NCBI GenBank assembly: GCA_016211245.1
Contig: JACQSQ010000090.1
Coordinates: 1-6,549 of the forward strand
Reading direction: 5' to 3'
DNA from: Candidatus Woesearchaeota archaeon
GTDB taxonomy: Archaea; Nanobdellota; Nanobdellia; Woesearchaeales; GW2011-AR4
Length of the DNA stretch: 6,549 nucleotides
Shown here: positions 5,540 through 6,549 of the stretch, piece by piece
Numbering within the stretch: the first letter of the stretch is position 1
Layout: each line of letters opens with the position of its first letter
Notes under the pieces: generated by a model
Database searches by the model: none
Seen by the model: only the letters and a program-made list of their open reading frames with translations
What the model was told of the DNA's origin: nothing
Position numbers and translations under genes: made by a program

Positions 5540-6409
5540 TTATTTTTCTATCTCCTTGGTTATCGCCCAGTCTGTAATGACTTCCGCTATGTTTGTCAAT
5601 GACAGCCTGATTCTTTCCTTGTCATAGCTCTTGATGTCCTTTACCTCGAAGTTTTTTATCCTGGTGGTTTTTTTGATGAATTGCAATGCTGTTTTGTGGT
5701 TCAAGTTGGCTCCCTCAAGTATGCTCTGCAAGTGGTCTATAACCTCGTAAACCCAGTTTAGGAACTCCAGGTCTTTATTGCTTACCTGTATGAGGTGGTC
5801 TACCATCCTTTCCAGGTCTTTCGATATTAAGGAAATATAGTAAAGGTCTATTGTTTTCAATTTTGTTGTTCTTTCATACGCCAGCGAGCTTATTATCGAC
5901 TTGTCTATCAGCATCTTGCTTCTGTCAATCTCGTCCTCATATCTTCCTATCAGCTCCTTGTCGTAGCTGGCCTGCATAACCATGATCATGTTCTTTATTT
6001 TCCTTGCCATTGTTTTGAGCAAAGACTCTGGGTCGCTCACGGAGATTGCACCCTGGCACGTTATCTGCTTCTTGTCTATCTCGACCGACTCTAAGCTTAT
6101 CAGCCTTTTTTGGTTGAGAAGCTTTGTGAAATCCATCTCTTTCTCAAGATTTATCTCAAAAGAGGCTATAGGGTTTATGTAGCATGCAACCACCAGCTTA
6201 TGTATTATTTCTTGGTCGTCCTCAGATATGTTGAATTTTAGGTGCTTTGGCTTTTTTTCCGTTATTTGTGGCGAAACGGTTAAAGTTCCGTCGCTGGACT
6301 GCTCGATGCTTACCTTTGATTTCGAGCCTATTTTGTGCTCCCTGCACCACGAAGTGGGCAGGTACAGGTAGTGCATGTCGCCTGTCTTCTGAATATTCCT
6401 TATTTCCAT
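5540..6409 (-). CDS. AbrB-PhoU fusion protein, probable phosphate-linked transcription regulator
   Basis: Archaeal PhoU-family protein of 289 residues with three parts. Residues 1-48 are an AbrB/SpoVT-type DNA-binding beta domain (IQKTGDMHYLYLPTSW, IGSKSKVSIEQ, DGTLTVSP). Residues about 55-120 form a mixed alpha/beta linker domain seen in this family. Residues about 125-285 are a PhoU helical domain with two Glu-x-x-x-Asp metal-binding signatures: LERMVDHLIQVS (E200, D204) and AEVITDWAI (E276, D280). Family members are thought to sense phosphate transport status and bind DNA; the target here is unknown. No phosphate transporter genes are in view. The start ATG at 6409 is supported by the AbrB domain beginning at residue 1 and by a TATA box about 26 nt upstream. 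It points into the ATP synthase operon, 135 nt from ahaH, with the same orientation, so read-through is possible. Confidence 0.88.
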   Translation of the reverse strand: MEIRNIQKTGDMHYLYLPTSWCREHKIGSKSKVSIEQSSDGTLTVSPQITEKKPKHLKFNISEDDQEIIHKLVVACYINPIASFEINLEKEMDFTKLLNQKRLISLESVEIDKKQITCQGAISVSDPESLLKTMARKIKNMIMVMQASYDKELIGRYEDEIDRSKMLIDKSIISSLAYERTTKLKTIDLYYISLISKDLERMVDHLIQVSNKDLEFLNWVYEVIDHLQSILEGANLNHKTALQFIKKTTRIKNFEVKDIKSYDKERIRLSLTNIAEVITDWAITKEIEK

Positions 6410-6434
6410 ATATTTAGTAAGTAAATAGCAGGTA

Positions 6435-6442
6435 TATATAAA
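6435..6442 (-). promoter_or_regulatory. TATA box of the AbrB-PhoU gene (leaderless transcript)
   Basis: TTTATATA on the minus strand is a perfect archaeal box A. Its centre is about 29 nt from the ATG at 6409, so transcription should start within a few bases of the start codon. No Shine-Dalgarno motif lies between them, as expected for a leaderless mRNA. Confidence 0.65.
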
Positions 6443-6465
6443 GTTTATTATCCTAAAATTTGAAG

Positions 6466-6518
6466 AAAAAACTGCTTTCTCAGCTTCAGATAACTCTCTT
6501 CATACTGCGTAAAGCAGT
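6466..6518 (-). terminator. Hairpin plus T-tract, probable terminator of the upstream gene
   Basis: On the minus strand ACTGCTTT (6518-6511) pairs perfectly with AAAGCAGT (6478-6471), which runs straight into TTTTTT (6471-6466) and then CTTC. The loop is long (32 nt). A competing local hairpin, TACTGC (6519-6514) with GCAGTA (6508-6503), shares the first arm. It lies just upstream of the regulator's promoter, a sensible place to end the preceding transcript. Confidence 0.4.
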
Positions 6519-6519
6519 A

Positions 6520-6549
6520 CTACTCCATGGGTTCCTCATCAGCTACTGA
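6520..6549 (-). CDS. Possible C-terminal tail of an upstream gene (partial)
   Basis: The minus frame entering from the right edge reads SVADEEPME and then TAG at 6522-6520. The other two minus frames meet stops within three codons. An acidic tail followed by a terminator-like hairpin is what a gene end would look like, but nine codons cannot prove coding and no family can be named. Confidence 0.3.
   Translation of the reverse strand, partial: SVADEEPME

Noticed and set aside
6480..6541. Possible C/D box small RNA on the minus strand: TGATGA at 6541-6536 and CTGA at 6489-6486 or 6483-6480.
   Set aside because: Internal D' and C' boxes and terminal-stem pairing are not convincing, and the same bases are explained as a gene tail plus a terminator hairpin.
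6526..6549. A plus-strand gene starting ATG-GGT-TCC at 6526 and running off the right edge.
   Set aside because: There is no Shine-Dalgarno site or convincing TATA box upstream, and only seven complete codons are visible. The minus-strand tail reading is slightly better.
1..6549. CRISPR arrays, insertion sequences, tRNA or rRNA genes.
   Set aside because: No regularly spaced repeats, transposase-like frames, terminal repeats or tRNA-like folds were seen on either strand.

Overview
The window carries most of an archaeal A-type (V/A-type) H+/Na+ ATP synthase operon, entirely on the minus strand, preceded by a separate gene for an AbrB-PhoU regulator. The organism is an archaeon. The subunit order H-I-K-E-C-F-A is the archaeal aha/atp order, the putative promoters contain archaeal TATA boxes, ribosome binding sites match an archaeal 16S 3' end, and the AbrB-PhoU fusion is an archaeal family. 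I cannot place the lineage further. Lysine-rich proteins and a short subunit I would suit a small-genome (for example DPANN) archaeon, but that is a guess.

Layout in transcription order, right to left: (1) 6520-6549, possibly the last nine codons of an upstream gene, followed by a hairpin plus T-tract that resembles a terminator (6466-6518). (2) 5540-6409, the AbrB-PhoU regulator, with a TATA box so close to its ATG that its mRNA should be nearly leaderless. (3) 5405-5539, an AT-rich spacer with the putative ATP synthase promoter, whose TATA box sits inside an 8-bp inverted repeat. (4) The operon: ahaH (5051-5404), atpI (3206-5050), atpK (2895-3128), atpE (2336-2881), atpC (1250-2335), atpF (926-1225) and the start of atpA (911 down to the left edge). 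Genes abut or are separated by 0-24 nt, except for a 77-nt gap before atpK. Subunits B and D are probably to the left, outside the window.

Two things stand out. First, atpA is interrupted exactly inside its Walker A P-loop. After Gly-Pro-Phe-Gly-Ala-Gly-Lys (residues 227-233) the frame continues as an intein N-terminal splicing domain starting Cys-Val-Thr-Gly-Asp-Thr. At that point G+C falls from about 47% to about 28%. The catalytic subunit can therefore only work after protein splicing. Second, the leader of atpK, which encodes the multi-copy rotor c subunit, can form two mutually exclusive hairpins that share one CCTCC segment. One of them hides a perfect Shine-Dalgarno sequence.

The genes work together as one machine. 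I and the K ring form the membrane ion path. E and H form the peripheral stalks. C and F belong to the central stalk. A, with B, forms the catalytic head. The neighbouring AbrB-PhoU protein could tie phosphate status to ATP synthase expression, but that link is inference from position only.
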